This document shows, piece by piece, positions 7,609 through 16,308 of a stretch of 37,044 bases of DNA; positions within the stretch are counted from its first letter, which is position 1; the number at the start of each line of letters is the position of its first letter. Source of the stretch: CAZDET01 sp964504335 (lineage in GTDB: Bacteria > Bacteroidota > Bacteroidia > Chitinophagales > Saprospiraceae); contig CAZDET010000053.1 of NCBI GenBank assembly GCA_964504335.1, positions 1 to 37,044 of the forward strand, written 5' to 3'. A program made the translations under genes and the position numbers. The notes under the pieces were generated by a model. That model was given only the letters and a program-made list of their open reading frames with translations, was not told the origin of the DNA and did no database searches.

Positions 7609-8637
7609 CTATTCCATCAACTCTCGCACCAACTCAGCTAGATCGGCTAAGTGAATGCGTACCGTATCGCCTTCCACCTCGATCACCCCCTGTTGGAGGT
7701 GTTGGCGGTTGAAGTAAAGCGTCATGCCGGCACTGGATACCTTTTGATTGAAGTGGCGGTTGAAGGTGGCGCGATCAAAGGGAAACTCTTCGTCGAGCGG
7801 CAATTCCTGTTCCTCCACCAGGCGGCGAGCCGTGGGCCGGCTTTCGTAAAAGGTGGCGTCGAATTCAGAAAGTGAAATGACCTTTTGCGGCGCCTTCTGG
7901 GCGTATTGCCGCACGAGATCCTGGAAGGCCGCTTCTTCCATGGGCGCACCGGTATCCTGATCTACCGGCAGGGGCAGTTCCTCAACCAGCTGAAGGAAGG
8001 TCTCCGTTTGAGCGCGGCTGGTAGTAGGTGCTTCCAGGCCAACCCACTGGACGAAATACTCAGAAATTTCGGCCTGGCTGCGCTGATGCTTAATCAATTC
8101 CACGAAGCGCCCCTCTGCTTCCTCCATTCGATCGAGGCGAATGCGAACGGCCATCGCCAGGCGATCCGTATCGAGGTAGATCGTTTCGTCAATTTCGAAC
8201 GAAGCCGTTGCCGGATGGTGCCGAAATAGCAACCCCTGCGCATCGCGCACCAAAAAGATGCCGAGGTATTGCTGGGCCGGACCCGCGTAATGAGCGTACA
8301 CCAGATAGCCGCCCTTGGCCCCGGTGATCCCCTGCACACTGAGCTCCAGGGCCTGCATCGTTTGGCGGGAAAAGGCGAGAAAGGCAGCCGGATCGTGGAT
8401 CGTTTCTCGCCAGACCTCCAGGTATCCCGGAAACAGGGCGTCTTCCGGCTCCGCCAGCCGGCCGTGCAGGCGATCGGTCTTCTGTTCAAAGGTGCGGTGA
8501 AGGCGCTCCAGGAGCGCGTACGACCGTTCGTCTATCGGCAATAATGCCTCGGATAGGAGTAGTTCCGCACCAGGCGTGTCAGCGCTCTTCGTAATCTGAT
8601 GGACGACGAAGTGTTGTAGGGAAAGTTCCAATGGCAA
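7609..8637 (-). CDS. Nucleoid-associated protein (NdpA/YejK family)
   Basis: 342 residues. The N-terminal FVVHQI motif, the segment near residue 100 with GGYLVYAHYAG, the FLVRDAQGLLF strand and the conserved C-terminal domain with FDATFYESRPTARRLVEE fit the NdpA (37 kDa nucleoid-associated) family. It probably binds DNA in the cytoplasm and helps to organise the nucleoid. The likely start is TTG at 8637: no in-frame ATG or GTG lies between it and the upstream stop, and the family N terminus begins there. It is divergent from the nuclease gene, with repeat copy B between them. Confidence 0.85.
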   Translation of the reverse strand: MPLELSLQHFVVHQITKSADTPGAELLLSEALLPIDERSYALLERLHRTFEQKTDRLHGRLAEPEDALFPGYLEVWRETIHDPAAFLAFSRQTMQALELSVQGITGAKGGYLVYAHYAGPAQQYLGIFLVRDAQGLLFRHHPATASFEIDETIYLDTDRLAMAVRIRLDRMEEAEGRFVELIKHQRSQAEISEYFVQWVGLEAPTTSRAQTETFLQLVEELPLPVDQDTGAPMEEAAFQDLVRQYAQKAPQKVISLSEFDATFYESRPTARRLVEEQELPLDEEFPFDRATFNRHFNQKVSSAGMTLYFNRQHLQQGVIEVEGDTVRIHLADLAELVRELME

Positions 8638-8708
8638 TCGATTATCCGCCCAAAATAGGGGCTTCGGTTTACTTTCCGGTGCGGTTTTTCGATTGCTTTC
8701 GGAATGTT

Positions 8709-8788
8709 TTAAGGCCGTCTGCGACAGGCTGTTAATTTATTAATGCGTTAATTAAAGGATTAATAAATGTCGCAAGACATGACTTAAC
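8709..8788. repeat. Inverted repeat element, copy B (AT-rich core)
   Basis: The left arm from 8709 (TTAAGGCCGTCTGCGAC) is the imperfect reverse complement of the right arm at 8769-8788 (GTCGCAAGACATGACTTAAC). The 40-bp core is almost only A and T with several TTAAT words. It sits between two divergent starts, so it cannot be a terminator for either gene. Confidence 0.6.
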
Positions 8789-8800
8789 GTATTAACCACC

Positions 8801-9571
8801 GTGCGATTACCACCTCCCTGGCTTTTTGTATTCCTCCTTCCGACCATTGGATGGGCGCAATCGACGGCCTCCATCCATCCGGATCTGAGCGGGAAGGCGC
8901 TCCGCAAGCAGTTAAGGCAGGAATACCGCCCGCAGCGCGTACTCTCCTACAGCGTGGCCCGCGATACCCTATATGCGGTCATTCACGCACGCAATGATAC
9001 AGTGTACTGCTTTTACACGGGCATGGGGCGCTATCTGCCCGCCGCAACCGACCCGTCGAAGGTGCTGTTCGACGAGGGAAGCTCCCGGGGCATCAACTGC
9101 GAACACGCCTGGCCGCGCAGCATGGGAGCCGATAAGGGAAACGCCCGGAGCGATATGCACCACCTCTTCCCCACCCGCGTAGCCGTCAACGCCGCCCGCA
9201 GCAACCTCCCCTACGGAGACATTCTCGACTTTTTCACCGACCGCTGGTTCGGCCCCTACGATACCTGGGAATTTATCCCCTTCTGGAGAAAGCTCAGCCA
9301 ATTTAGCGAAGTCAACGAATCCTACTTCGAGCCGCGCGAGGTCGTCAAGGGCGACATTGCCCGCGCCATGTTCTACTTCTACACGATGTATCCCGAACGG
9401 GCCCGGGAGCGCTTCCTGCGCGAGCAGCTTTCCACTCTCCTGCGCTGGAACCGGCAAGACCCACCCGACGCCGCAGAAATCGAGCGCACCTGGAAAATTG
9501 CCCACTACCAAGACGATCGCCCCAACCCCTACATCCTGGACCCCACCCTCGCCGAGCGAGCATTTCATTAA
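8801..9571 (+). CDS. Secreted endonuclease I family protein
   Basis: 256 residues with a signal peptide (1-19, ending GWAQ). It shows the His-Me finger motifs of endonuclease I: NCEHAWP (99-105), SDMHHLFP (117-124), VNAARSNLPYG and GDIARAMFYFYTMY. Enzymes of this family are periplasmic or secreted Mg-dependent, non-specific DNases. The start is GTG: the frame is closed by a stop 15 bp upstream and the signal peptide begins at this codon. It is convergent with the DinB-like gene, and the two stop codons share TTAA. Confidence 0.92.
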   Translation: MRLPPPWLFVFLLPTIGWAQSTASIHPDLSGKALRKQLRQEYRPQRVLSYSVARDTLYAVIHARNDTVYCFYTGMGRYLPAATDPSKVLFDEGSSRGINCEHAWPRSMGADKGNARSDMHHLFPTRVAVNAARSNLPYGDILDFFTDRWFGPYDTWEFIPFWRKLSQFSEVNESYFEPREVVKGDIARAMFYFYTMYPERARERFLREQLSTLLRWNRQDPPDAAEIERTWKIAHYQDDRPNPYILDPTLAERAFH

Positions 9572-10023
9572 CTCACCAGCTCACCACCTCGCACACTTCG
9601 AAACCAATGAATCAGGTCTGTATACGGCGGATCGATCCCCGCCTGCCGGTAGAGCAAGGCCAACTGCCCGCGGTGATAGGTGGCATGGTGGCTGAGGTGC
9701 AGCCAGATCTCTCCGGCTGCCGATTGGAAGCCTTGCCCGCGGGAGTTCTGGTAAGCAATGGTTTGGGTGGACTCCATCCGCTCGACCAATCGGCGTAATG
9801 CTGCGTATAAATCCGTTCGGAGGATAGCTCGATCTTCCGGTGGGACCGGTTCCCAGGGGCCGTGGGGAGCGGTCTGTTCCTTTAGCCGGTAGAGCCACAA
9901 TTCCAGGGCCCGCAGCAAATGGCCGTAAAGCCGCTCTGCTGCCGGCAACGGATGCTGCCGGAGCATGGCCTCGTACTGTTGGTCGGCCCACTCGTGGTAA
10001 TCGATCAAATGATGTATTTCCAT
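9568..10023 (-). CDS. DinB/YfiT-like four-helix protein
   Basis: 151 residues, all helical. The N-terminal HHLIDYHEWADQQYEAML and the C-terminal LHLSHHATYHRGQLALLYRQ contain histidines spaced as in the metal site of DinB/YfiT-like proteins. Such proteins bind divalent metal and many are thiol-dependent transferases; which cofactor is used here is not clear. The name comes from B. subtilis DinB and does not imply DNA repair. It overlaps the nuclease stop by 4 bp and is divergent from the sulfotransferase gene. Confidence 0.82.
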   Translation of the reverse strand: MEIHHLIDYHEWADQQYEAMLRQHPLPAAERLYGHLLRALELWLYRLKEQTAPHGPWEPVPPEDRAILRTDLYAALRRLVERMESTQTIAYQNSRGQGFQSAAGEIWLHLSHHATYHRGQLALLYRQAGIDPPYTDLIHWFRSVRGGELVS

Positions 10024-10077
10024 CGTCTTTCTTTACATCTGTGCAACTCTGCGACCTCCTGCGGTTGTATAGTGCCC

Positions 10078-10821
10078 ATGCACACAGCCAACCGATCTTA
10101 CATCATCCACTATACTCCCCGTACGGGCAGTACCTTCTTGGCCGAGTCCCTCCAGAACACCGGAATCGCCGGCCAGCCGGAGGAACTTTTTAATATCCTG
10201 CCAGGGGAAAGTAACTTGTCCGGAAAATACGGAATTCGCACCTTCCGCGAATTGCAGGAATGCCTCTGGGAAATCGGTACGAGCAGCAACGGCGTCTTTG
10301 CGTCAAAGGGCAATCCCAGCCCCGATCAGCTAGTGGAAATTGCGCAGCTGCCAGGAGCCGATCCCGCTACCTGCTGGTCAGAGCTCTTCCCGAATGCAAA
10401 GCACCTGTACCTGACCCGCCGCCACAAGGCCCGCCAGGCCGTTAGTTGGTGGGTAGCGATCAAATCCGACTGCTGGCATTTGCGTAGCACAGAACGACCC
10501 GCCCTGAACGATGCCTTTATGGAATCCGCCTACGATTTTGACGCCCTGTCGCATTTATTTCAGGAAGCCAGTATTCGGGAGTGCGGCATTCAGGCCTTTT
10601 TTCAGCAACGGGGCATCGTGCCGCTTACCGTGGCGTACGAAGACCTCATCCGTTCTTTCGAGCCGACTATGCACAAAGTACTCGACTATCTCGAACTGGA
10701 TGCTCCTGGCGTTCCTATTGTCGCGCCGGCTTTGCGCCCGACGGCCTCCGCACAAACGGAGCAATGGGTGCAGCGCTTTCGGAAAGACCTGCAGCGCGGG
10801 CTAGATCAGCCGTTTTGGTAG
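10078..10821 (+). CDS. Stf0-type sulfotransferase
   Basis: 247 residues from the ATG at 10078. The 5'-phosphosulfate loop is YTPRTGSTFL (residues 12-21), followed by ESLQNTGIAGQPEELFN, and the 3'-phosphate region appears as YLTRRHKARQAVSWWVA. This pattern resembles Stf0, the mycobacterial trehalose 2-sulfotransferase, which moves sulfate from PAPS to a sugar. The acceptor cannot be read from the sequence. An in-frame ATG at 9919 would add 53 residues that overlap the divergent DinB-like gene, so I reject it. The phosphofructokinase gene follows after 43 bp and may be cotranscribed. Confidence 0.82.
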   Translation: MHTANRSYIIHYTPRTGSTFLAESLQNTGIAGQPEELFNILPGESNLSGKYGIRTFRELQECLWEIGTSSNGVFASKGNPSPDQLVEIAQLPGADPATCWSELFPNAKHLYLTRRHKARQAVSWWVAIKSDCWHLRSTERPALNDAFMESAYDFDALSHLFQEASIRECGIQAFFQQRGIVPLTVAYEDLIRSFEPTMHKVLDYLELDAPGVPIVAPALRPTASAQTEQWVQRFRKDLQRGLDQPFW

Positions 10822-10864
10822 GGAGGTATTTAATGGACTCCGTATATTCACCCAAAACCCGAGT

Positions 10865-11959
10865 ATGCCCAAAATACTACTGTGTACGGGTGGCGGCGAC
10901 TGCCCCGGTCTCAACGCCGTCATTCGTGGATTCTGCAAGGCGGCCCGACAGGTGCCTGGTTACGAAGTTTGGGGCAGCATGGAAGCCATGCAGGGCGTCA
11001 TGAGCGACCCGCCGGAACTGATGGAACTAACGCGCGAGCGCACCGCCGGCATCCACGTCCGGGGAGGCACGATCCTCAAGACCACCAATCGAGGAGACCC
11101 CATGGCCTTCCCCGTAGAGCAACCCGACGGGACGATCACCTACGTCAACAAAATCCCGGAGCTATCCGATCGCATTCGATCCCTGGGGTTTGATGCCGTA
11201 GTGAACATTGGTGGCGACGGTAGCCAACGCATCTCCCATGCCCTGCGTGAAGCGGGGACAAATGTCGTCGGGGTACCCAAAACGATCGATAATGATTTAA
11301 AGGCCACCGATCTCACCTTTGGATTTTCGACCGCCGTACAGATTGCTACAGATGCTTTCGACAAGCTCGTCACCACGGCCGAGAGCCATCATCGCGTCAT
11401 GATCCTGGAGGTAATGGGCCGCGACGCCGGCTGGATTGCCCTGCACACCGCCCTGGCCGGAGGGGCAGAAATTTGCCTGATTCCGGAAATCCCCTACGAC
11501 ATAAAAAAGGTGGTCGATCGCATCAACGCACGCTACACCCGCGGTAAGGGCTTCGTCAATATCGTTATCGCCGAAGGCGCAAAACCCATCGATGGAACCG
11601 TTATTGGCCGCGAGGCAAGAGGTATTGGCGATTACCACATCAAACTGGGCGGGGTGGGCAACCACCTACGGTGGCAACTCGAAGAAAACGGGTGCATGCC
11701 GCAAATCCGGACTACGATTTTGGGGCATATTCAGCGCGGGGGCTCGCCCATTGCCTTCGATCGGATTCTGGCCACCTCTATGGGCGTCTACGCATTCGAG
11801 TTAGTACGAACCAATCGCTTCGGGCGCATGGTATCTTTGCAGGGGCAGACTATTGGGGATGTCGATCTCATCGAGGTAACTACCGGCAATAAACTCGTCG
11901 ATCCCGATAAATTTCTAGTACGCACTGCACGCTCCGTCGGCATTTCGTTTGGCGATTGA
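10865..11959 (+). CDS. pfkA: 6-phosphofructokinase (group III / mixed-substrate type)
   Basis: 364 residues, a PFK-A fold enzyme of glycolysis that phosphorylates fructose 6-phosphate at carbon 1. Visible motifs are the donor loop TGGGDCPGLN (8-17), GGDGS (116-120), PKTIDND (138-144), the MGRDAGW substrate segment and GHIQRGGSP. The glycine in GGDGS favours ATP, while the lysine in PKTIDND is typical of pyrophosphate-using and group III enzymes, so the phosphate donor should not be assumed. Length agrees with group III. The gene ends at a convergent hairpin shared with the efflux operon. Confidence 0.92.
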   Translation: MPKILLCTGGGDCPGLNAVIRGFCKAARQVPGYEVWGSMEAMQGVMSDPPELMELTRERTAGIHVRGGTILKTTNRGDPMAFPVEQPDGTITYVNKIPELSDRIRSLGFDAVVNIGGDGSQRISHALREAGTNVVGVPKTIDNDLKATDLTFGFSTAVQIATDAFDKLVTTAESHHRVMILEVMGRDAGWIALHTALAGGAEICLIPEIPYDIKKVVDRINARYTRGKGFVNIVIAEGAKPIDGTVIGREARGIGDYHIKLGGVGNHLRWQLEENGCMPQIRTTILGHIQRGGSPIAFDRILATSMGVYAFELVRTNRFGRMVSLQGQTIGDVDLIEVTTGNKLVDPDKFLVRTARSVGISFGD

Positions 11960-11975
11960 GCCTAAGTGATTTGCT

Positions 11976-12017
11976 GTGTGCCGTGTAAGTGTGCTGAACA
12001 CCCTTTACACGGCACAC
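11976..12017. terminator. Bidirectional hairpin between convergent units
   Basis: Perfect 13-bp arms GTGTGCCGTGTAA (11976-11988) and TTACACGGCACAC (12005-12017), with a further 4-bp inner stem, lie between the phosphofructokinase stop and the end of the RND gene. There is no long T run, so it could act as an mRNA 3' stabiliser as well as a terminator. Confidence 0.65.
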
Positions 12018-12022
12018 TTCAA

Positions 12023-15000
12023 TTACACGAATTCCGATGCTTCGGGCTGTTTCACCCGGAACAGCATTTTGTATAGCACGGGTACAAACAGCAGGGTAAT
12101 CACCGTACCGAACAAAAGTCCGATCATAATGGAAATAGCCATCGGTTCCCAAAGCAAGCCCCCTCCCAGATACAGCGGGATGAGGCCCAGTGTGGTGGTA
12201 AAGGTGGTTAGTAGAATAGGACGAAAACGCTGCCGGGCAGCCGCTATAATCGCATCGTAGGGCTTCCGGCCCATTTCCTCCTGCTCGATACGGATGCGGT
12301 CGAGCAATACAATGGCGTTGTTGATGATGATTCCGGATAGAGAAATCATCCCCAGAAAGGCCATAAACCCGAAGAAGGAATTAAACGCCAACAACCCCAA
12401 CACTACTCCGATAATTCCGAGTGGGATCGAGAGTAAAATAATGAGGGTCTGGCGCACCGAATTGAATTGAATAATCAGCAATAACAGAATGATAAAGCCC
12501 GACAGGGGCAACTGGGCGGCCACGGCCCCCAACCCCTCGTCGCTTTGTTCGGATTCACCCCCGAGCGTGTAGGTATACCCTTCCGGCCAGTCGACCGATT
12601 GCTCAACCAGCCAGGGTCTCAAGAGGTCGGTAATTTGAGAAGCGGTGTAGCCCTCCACGGCGTCGCAACTAACGGTGATCGTCCGAAAGAGATCCCGACG
12701 ATTTACCTTGGCGTACTGGAATTCCGTCAGTACGTTCGCCACCTGGCCAAGCGGCACGTTTCGGCCGGTGCTCTGAGCAAAGATATTGACCCCGCCCAAT
12801 TGCCGCACATCAACATCGAGGCTGTTGTCGCTGCGCATGACAATCGGAATGTTATCATCCCCTTCCCGGTACGATCCGGCATTAAACCCCTTCAGACTCG
12901 TTTGCAGCGAGATGGCAATGTCCTGATTGGTCAGATTCGCCCGATTGGCCTGGCTTTGGTCGATATCGATGACGAACTTCTTGATCTTATTCCCCCAGTC
13001 ATCCTTTAGGTTTTTGGTGCCGGGAATGCGGTAGATGCGCTGCTTGACGGCGTTTGCCAAATCGAAAAGGACCGCGGGATCATTTCCCGACAGGCGCACC
13101 TCCACGTCCGAGCCGCCCCCTCCGCCACCGGAAAGCGGGGCGACCTTCACCTCGGCATTCGGGTACTGCTGGAACAGATAATCGTCCAACTGCTGCATTA
13201 CCTGAGTATTCGCTTCGTAGCTGGAGGTGTTGATCAGCAGGTGGGCGTAGCCGGAATTGGCCTCTCCCGGCTGGTAACCCAGATCGTAGGAGGGAGGCCC
13301 TTCCCCGATGAAGGAAGCATAACCGGCAATACCCAACTGGTCGGAAGTGTCGGGCACCAATAAATTCTGGTCGATATAGGTTTCAATGCCCTTTACTACC
13401 TCCTCGGTGCGCTCAATTTTGGTGCCTAAGGGCAAATTCAAATCCAGCGTGACGAGGTTGCGATCGCTGTCAGGAAAGAAAATGAATGGCAGCCGCGGAA
13501 AGAGTAGCATCGATACCACAAACAGGCCAATCACAATCCCCAAAAACAACCAATTACGGCGCATAGCCCAGGCCAGTACATCATTGTAGTACACCTGCAG
13601 GCGGTCGAAAATAGACTTTCTCGAAGGGGCCTCCTCTGATTTCTTTTTTACTCGGATAAAGGCAACACCGAGCATGGCGACCAGGGTCACCGTCAACAAC
13701 CAGGAGGACAATAACGCAAAAGAAATGACCACGAAGAGCGGCCCTACAATTTCGCCCATCACATCTTCGGCCAGGAAAAATGCCAGGAAGGCCGCCGAAG
13801 TGGTCAGGGAAGAGATCAACAGAGGGATAATCAACTCCCGACTCGAATTGACGGCCGCGGCCAGCGCGGTTTCGCCCTCCTCCATTTTCACCATGATCGA
13901 TTCCGCCATTACGATGGCGTTGTCTACCAGGAGCCCCAGCGCCATGATGAGGGCGGCCAGCGACACCTGATTGAGGCCCACGTTGAATACATTCATCAGC
14001 ATTAGGGTCGTGATGATGGCCATGGGGATGAGGCTTGCCACGACCAGGCCAGTGCGCAGGCCGAGAAAGAAGAGCATGACCAAAAGGACGATAGCCACCG
14101 ACTGGAGAACGTTCACCAGAAAATCGTTGACCTTCTGATCGACGAACACATCCTGCGACGCGATGCGGCTCAGTTCCAATCCTACGGGAAGGGTCGAATT
14201 ATAGCGTGCTATAACGCGATTCACGTCTTCACCCAACACGGTCAGGTTAGCGTTTTCGCGCAGTGCCACCGAGATGCCGAGGCCGGGCCGGCCGTTGATG
14301 CGCACCCGGCTCTTGGGGGGTTGCCTGTAGCCGCGCGAAATCCGGGTGATGTCGCCCAGTTCCACCGTTTCGCCAGAACCCCGGATGGGGATCAGGGTAC
14401 TACCCAGATCGTCGAGCGACTCGTAATTACCGGTGGGCTCCAACACAATGCGCTGGTCTTCCAGGCTGACTTCGCCCCCCGAAAAAACGATGTTGGTTGA
14501 GTTGATGATTTGTTGTAGTTGACTACTACTCAGGCCTATTTCCGCCAGGCGGGCGTTGTCGAATTCGATGAAAATCTGCTCCGGTTGCACGCCGCGAATC
14601 TCTACTTCTGCCGCATCGGGCAATTTGATGAGCTCATCGCGCAAGTCGTCGGCCACTTCTTCGAGTTGTTTGTAGGTAAAGCCGTCGCCCTCCAGCCCCA
14701 GGGCGATCCCGTATACCGTTCCGATGCCGTCATCCTTTACCTCCGGCGGCCGGGCCCCGTCGGGGAGATCCTGTTCGATCGCCTCGATTTTACGGCGCAG
14801 CCGGTCCCAGATAGGCTGCAATTGAGCTTCGCGAATTTCGGGCAATACTTCTACCGCTACGATAGAAACGCCCGTGCGCGACTCGCTCGTCACCGTCTTT
14901 AATTCGGGTAGTTCCTGGGCGACTTCTTCGATCGGGTTCGTGACTAATTCCTCAACGCGCTGCGGATCGGCTCCGGGGAATTGCGTGACGATTGAACAAA

Positions 15001-15130
15001 TGCGAATCGTAAAGGGCGGCATCGAATCGCGTGCCAACTGCTGGTAGCCGGCCAACCCCAGGATAGCAATGACGATGATGATCAGGATGGTAACCCGATT
15101 GTAGTCGATGGCGAGTTTGGTGAGGTTCAT
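12023..15130 (-). CDS. RND efflux permease (AcrB/HAE1-like)
   Basis: 1035 residues, the usual size for an inner-membrane RND pump. The first helix follows a short cytoplasmic start (MNLTKLAIDYNRVTILI), two large periplasmic loops (about 35-330 and 555-860) alternate with clusters of transmembrane helices, and the fourth helix carries GLLVDNAIVMAES. In AcrB the corresponding position has two aspartates for proton relay; here the second is asparagine, as in many HAE-type relatives. The pump exports hydrophobic compounds using the proton gradient; the substrate is unknown. It is the last gene of a four-gene operon with its adaptor and TolC-type channel. Confidence 0.94.
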   Translation of the reverse strand: MNLTKLAIDYNRVTILIIIVIAILGLAGYQQLARDSMPPFTIRICSIVTQFPGADPQRVEELVTNPIEEVAQELPELKTVTSESRTGVSIVAVEVLPEIREAQLQPIWDRLRRKIEAIEQDLPDGARPPEVKDDGIGTVYGIALGLEGDGFTYKQLEEVADDLRDELIKLPDAAEVEIRGVQPEQIFIEFDNARLAEIGLSSSQLQQIINSTNIVFSGGEVSLEDQRIVLEPTGNYESLDDLGSTLIPIRGSGETVELGDITRISRGYRQPPKSRVRINGRPGLGISVALRENANLTVLGEDVNRVIARYNSTLPVGLELSRIASQDVFVDQKVNDFLVNVLQSVAIVLLVMLFFLGLRTGLVVASLIPMAIITTLMLMNVFNVGLNQVSLAALIMALGLLVDNAIVMAESIMVKMEEGETALAAAVNSSRELIIPLLISSLTTSAAFLAFFLAEDVMGEIVGPLFVVISFALLSSWLLTVTLVAMLGVAFIRVKKKSEEAPSRKSIFDRLQVYYNDVLAWAMRRNWLFLGIVIGLFVVSMLLFPRLPFIFFPDSDRNLVTLDLNLPLGTKIERTEEVVKGIETYIDQNLLVPDTSDQLGIAGYASFIGEGPPSYDLGYQPGEANSGYAHLLINTSSYEANTQVMQQLDDYLFQQYPNAEVKVAPLSGGGGGGSDVEVRLSGNDPAVLFDLANAVKQRIYRIPGTKNLKDDWGNKIKKFVIDIDQSQANRANLTNQDIAISLQTSLKGFNAGSYREGDDNIPIVMRSDNSLDVDVRQLGGVNIFAQSTGRNVPLGQVANVLTEFQYAKVNRRDLFRTITVSCDAVEGYTASQITDLLRPWLVEQSVDWPEGYTYTLGGESEQSDEGLGAVAAQLPLSGFIILLLLIIQFNSVRQTLIILLSIPLGIIGVVLGLLAFNSFFGFMAFLGMISLSGIIINNAIVLLDRIRIEQEEMGRKPYDAIIAAARQRFRPILLTTFTTTLGLIPLYLGGGLLWEPMAISIMIGLLFGTVITLLFVPVLYKMLFRVKQPEASEFV

Positions 15131-15150
15131 GCGTGCTGCGTTGGCGGTGA

Positions 15151-16281
15151 TTAATCGTTTTGGTCTATTAGCCGAACCCGCATGCCGTCGAGCAGGGACT
15201 TCAGACCGGCGGTGGCGATGAGCTGGCCGGCTTCCAGGCCTTCTTCGACGACGTACCCATTTTCGACCAACGGGCCGAGTTGAATAGCCTGCCGGCTGGC
15301 CACGTAAATGCTATCCTCCGGACGGAGCAGGAATACGAAGCGGCCTCCGGTGTCTTCCCCGATGGCAGCGGGCGGAATGACGGGCCGCCCGTTCGTTAGC
15401 TGGGCTTCATCAAACCGAAAGGCGACTTCCGATGCCATACCCGGGCGAATGGCTTCTGATGGCTCTACCAACCGAATAGTTACGGGGTAGGTAGCTCCGC
15501 CCTGCTGAGTGCTAAAACTGACTTCCGACACTTCGCCCTCAAAAACTTGATTTCGAATCACCGAAAAGGTGACGTTTACCTTCATCCCTTTTTTAATCCG
15601 TGCGATGAGCGCCTCCGGTACACCCACCTGGACCTCTAGGTCGTCGTCGGCGCTGAGCACGGCTACGGGATTCCCCGAACCGACCAGCTCGTTCTCGTCG
15701 GCCATCACATCCGTGATCACTCCGGCAAAGGGCGCACGCAGCGTGGCGTAGTCCACCTGATTGGACGATGCCCGGACCTGCGCCTTAGAGGCCGCCACGG
15801 CCGCTTGCGCGGCATTGTACTGCGATTGGGCCGACTCGTAATTAGCGCGTGCCTGCTCGTACTCACTCAGCGACACGCTATTGTTTTCGTACAGTTTTTC
15901 CGTGCGCTGGTAAGCGGAGCGCGCTGCAATCAGTTGGGCTTCGGCCTGCTCAATCTGCGTTTCGGAAGACCGGAGCTGAGCCACGGCCTGCTCGTACTGC
16001 ACGCTGTAATCCGTTGGGTCGATTCGCGCAATCAGCGCACCCTGCCTCACCTGTTGCCCCACTTCTACGGGCAATTGCTGCAACGTACCGGATACCTTGA
16101 AGCTTAGCGCGGCAGTTCTACTCGACTGGGCAATTCCGGAAAAGGATTGCGTGGATGCCCCCCCGCTCGTGCTAATTTGCACATACGTGACGGGCCGCAA
16201 CTTTGGCGGGGCCGGTTCGGCGGGTTGGCTACAACCCGAAAGGAATAGCCAGCTCACGAAAAAAAGGAAATACAGGCGCAT
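15151..16281 (-). CDS. RND efflux membrane-fusion lipoprotein (periplasmic adaptor)
   Basis: 376 residues. A lipoprotein signal ends with the lipobox LSGC (Cys17), so the mature protein is anchored in a membrane. The order is: lipoyl-like half (LPVEVGQQVRQGALIARID), a coiled-coil hairpin of about residues 85-165 rich in Ala, Gln and Glu, the second lipoyl half (DYATLRAPFAGVITDV), then beta-barrel and membrane-proximal domains. This is the normal AcrA/MexA plan. It lies 20 bp before the permease gene and 27 bp after the TolC-like gene in the transcription order. Confidence 0.93.
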   Translation of the reverse strand: MRLYFLFFVSWLFLSGCSQPAEPAPPKLRPVTYVQISTSGGASTQSFSGIAQSSRTAALSFKVSGTLQQLPVEVGQQVRQGALIARIDPTDYSVQYEQAVAQLRSSETQIEQAEAQLIAARSAYQRTEKLYENNSVSLSEYEQARANYESAQSQYNAAQAAVAASKAQVRASSNQVDYATLRAPFAGVITDVMADENELVGSGNPVAVLSADDDLEVQVGVPEALIARIKKGMKVNVTFSVIRNQVFEGEVSEVSFSTQQGGATYPVTIRLVEPSEAIRPGMASEVAFRFDEAQLTNGRPVIPPAAIGEDTGGRFVFLLRPEDSIYVASRQAIQLGPLVENGYVVEEGLEAGQLIATAGLKSLLDGMRVRLIDQND

Positions 16282-16308
16282 GACGGTTGTTTTTTGAGTG
16301 GTCTCGAA

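Noticed and set aside
8969..9568. 199-codon frame antisense to endonuclease I
   Set aside because: Antisense shadow of a well-supported nuclease gene.
9919..10077. Upstream extension of the sulfotransferase
   Set aside because: It would overlap the divergent DinB-like gene; the conserved part begins just after the ATG at 10078.
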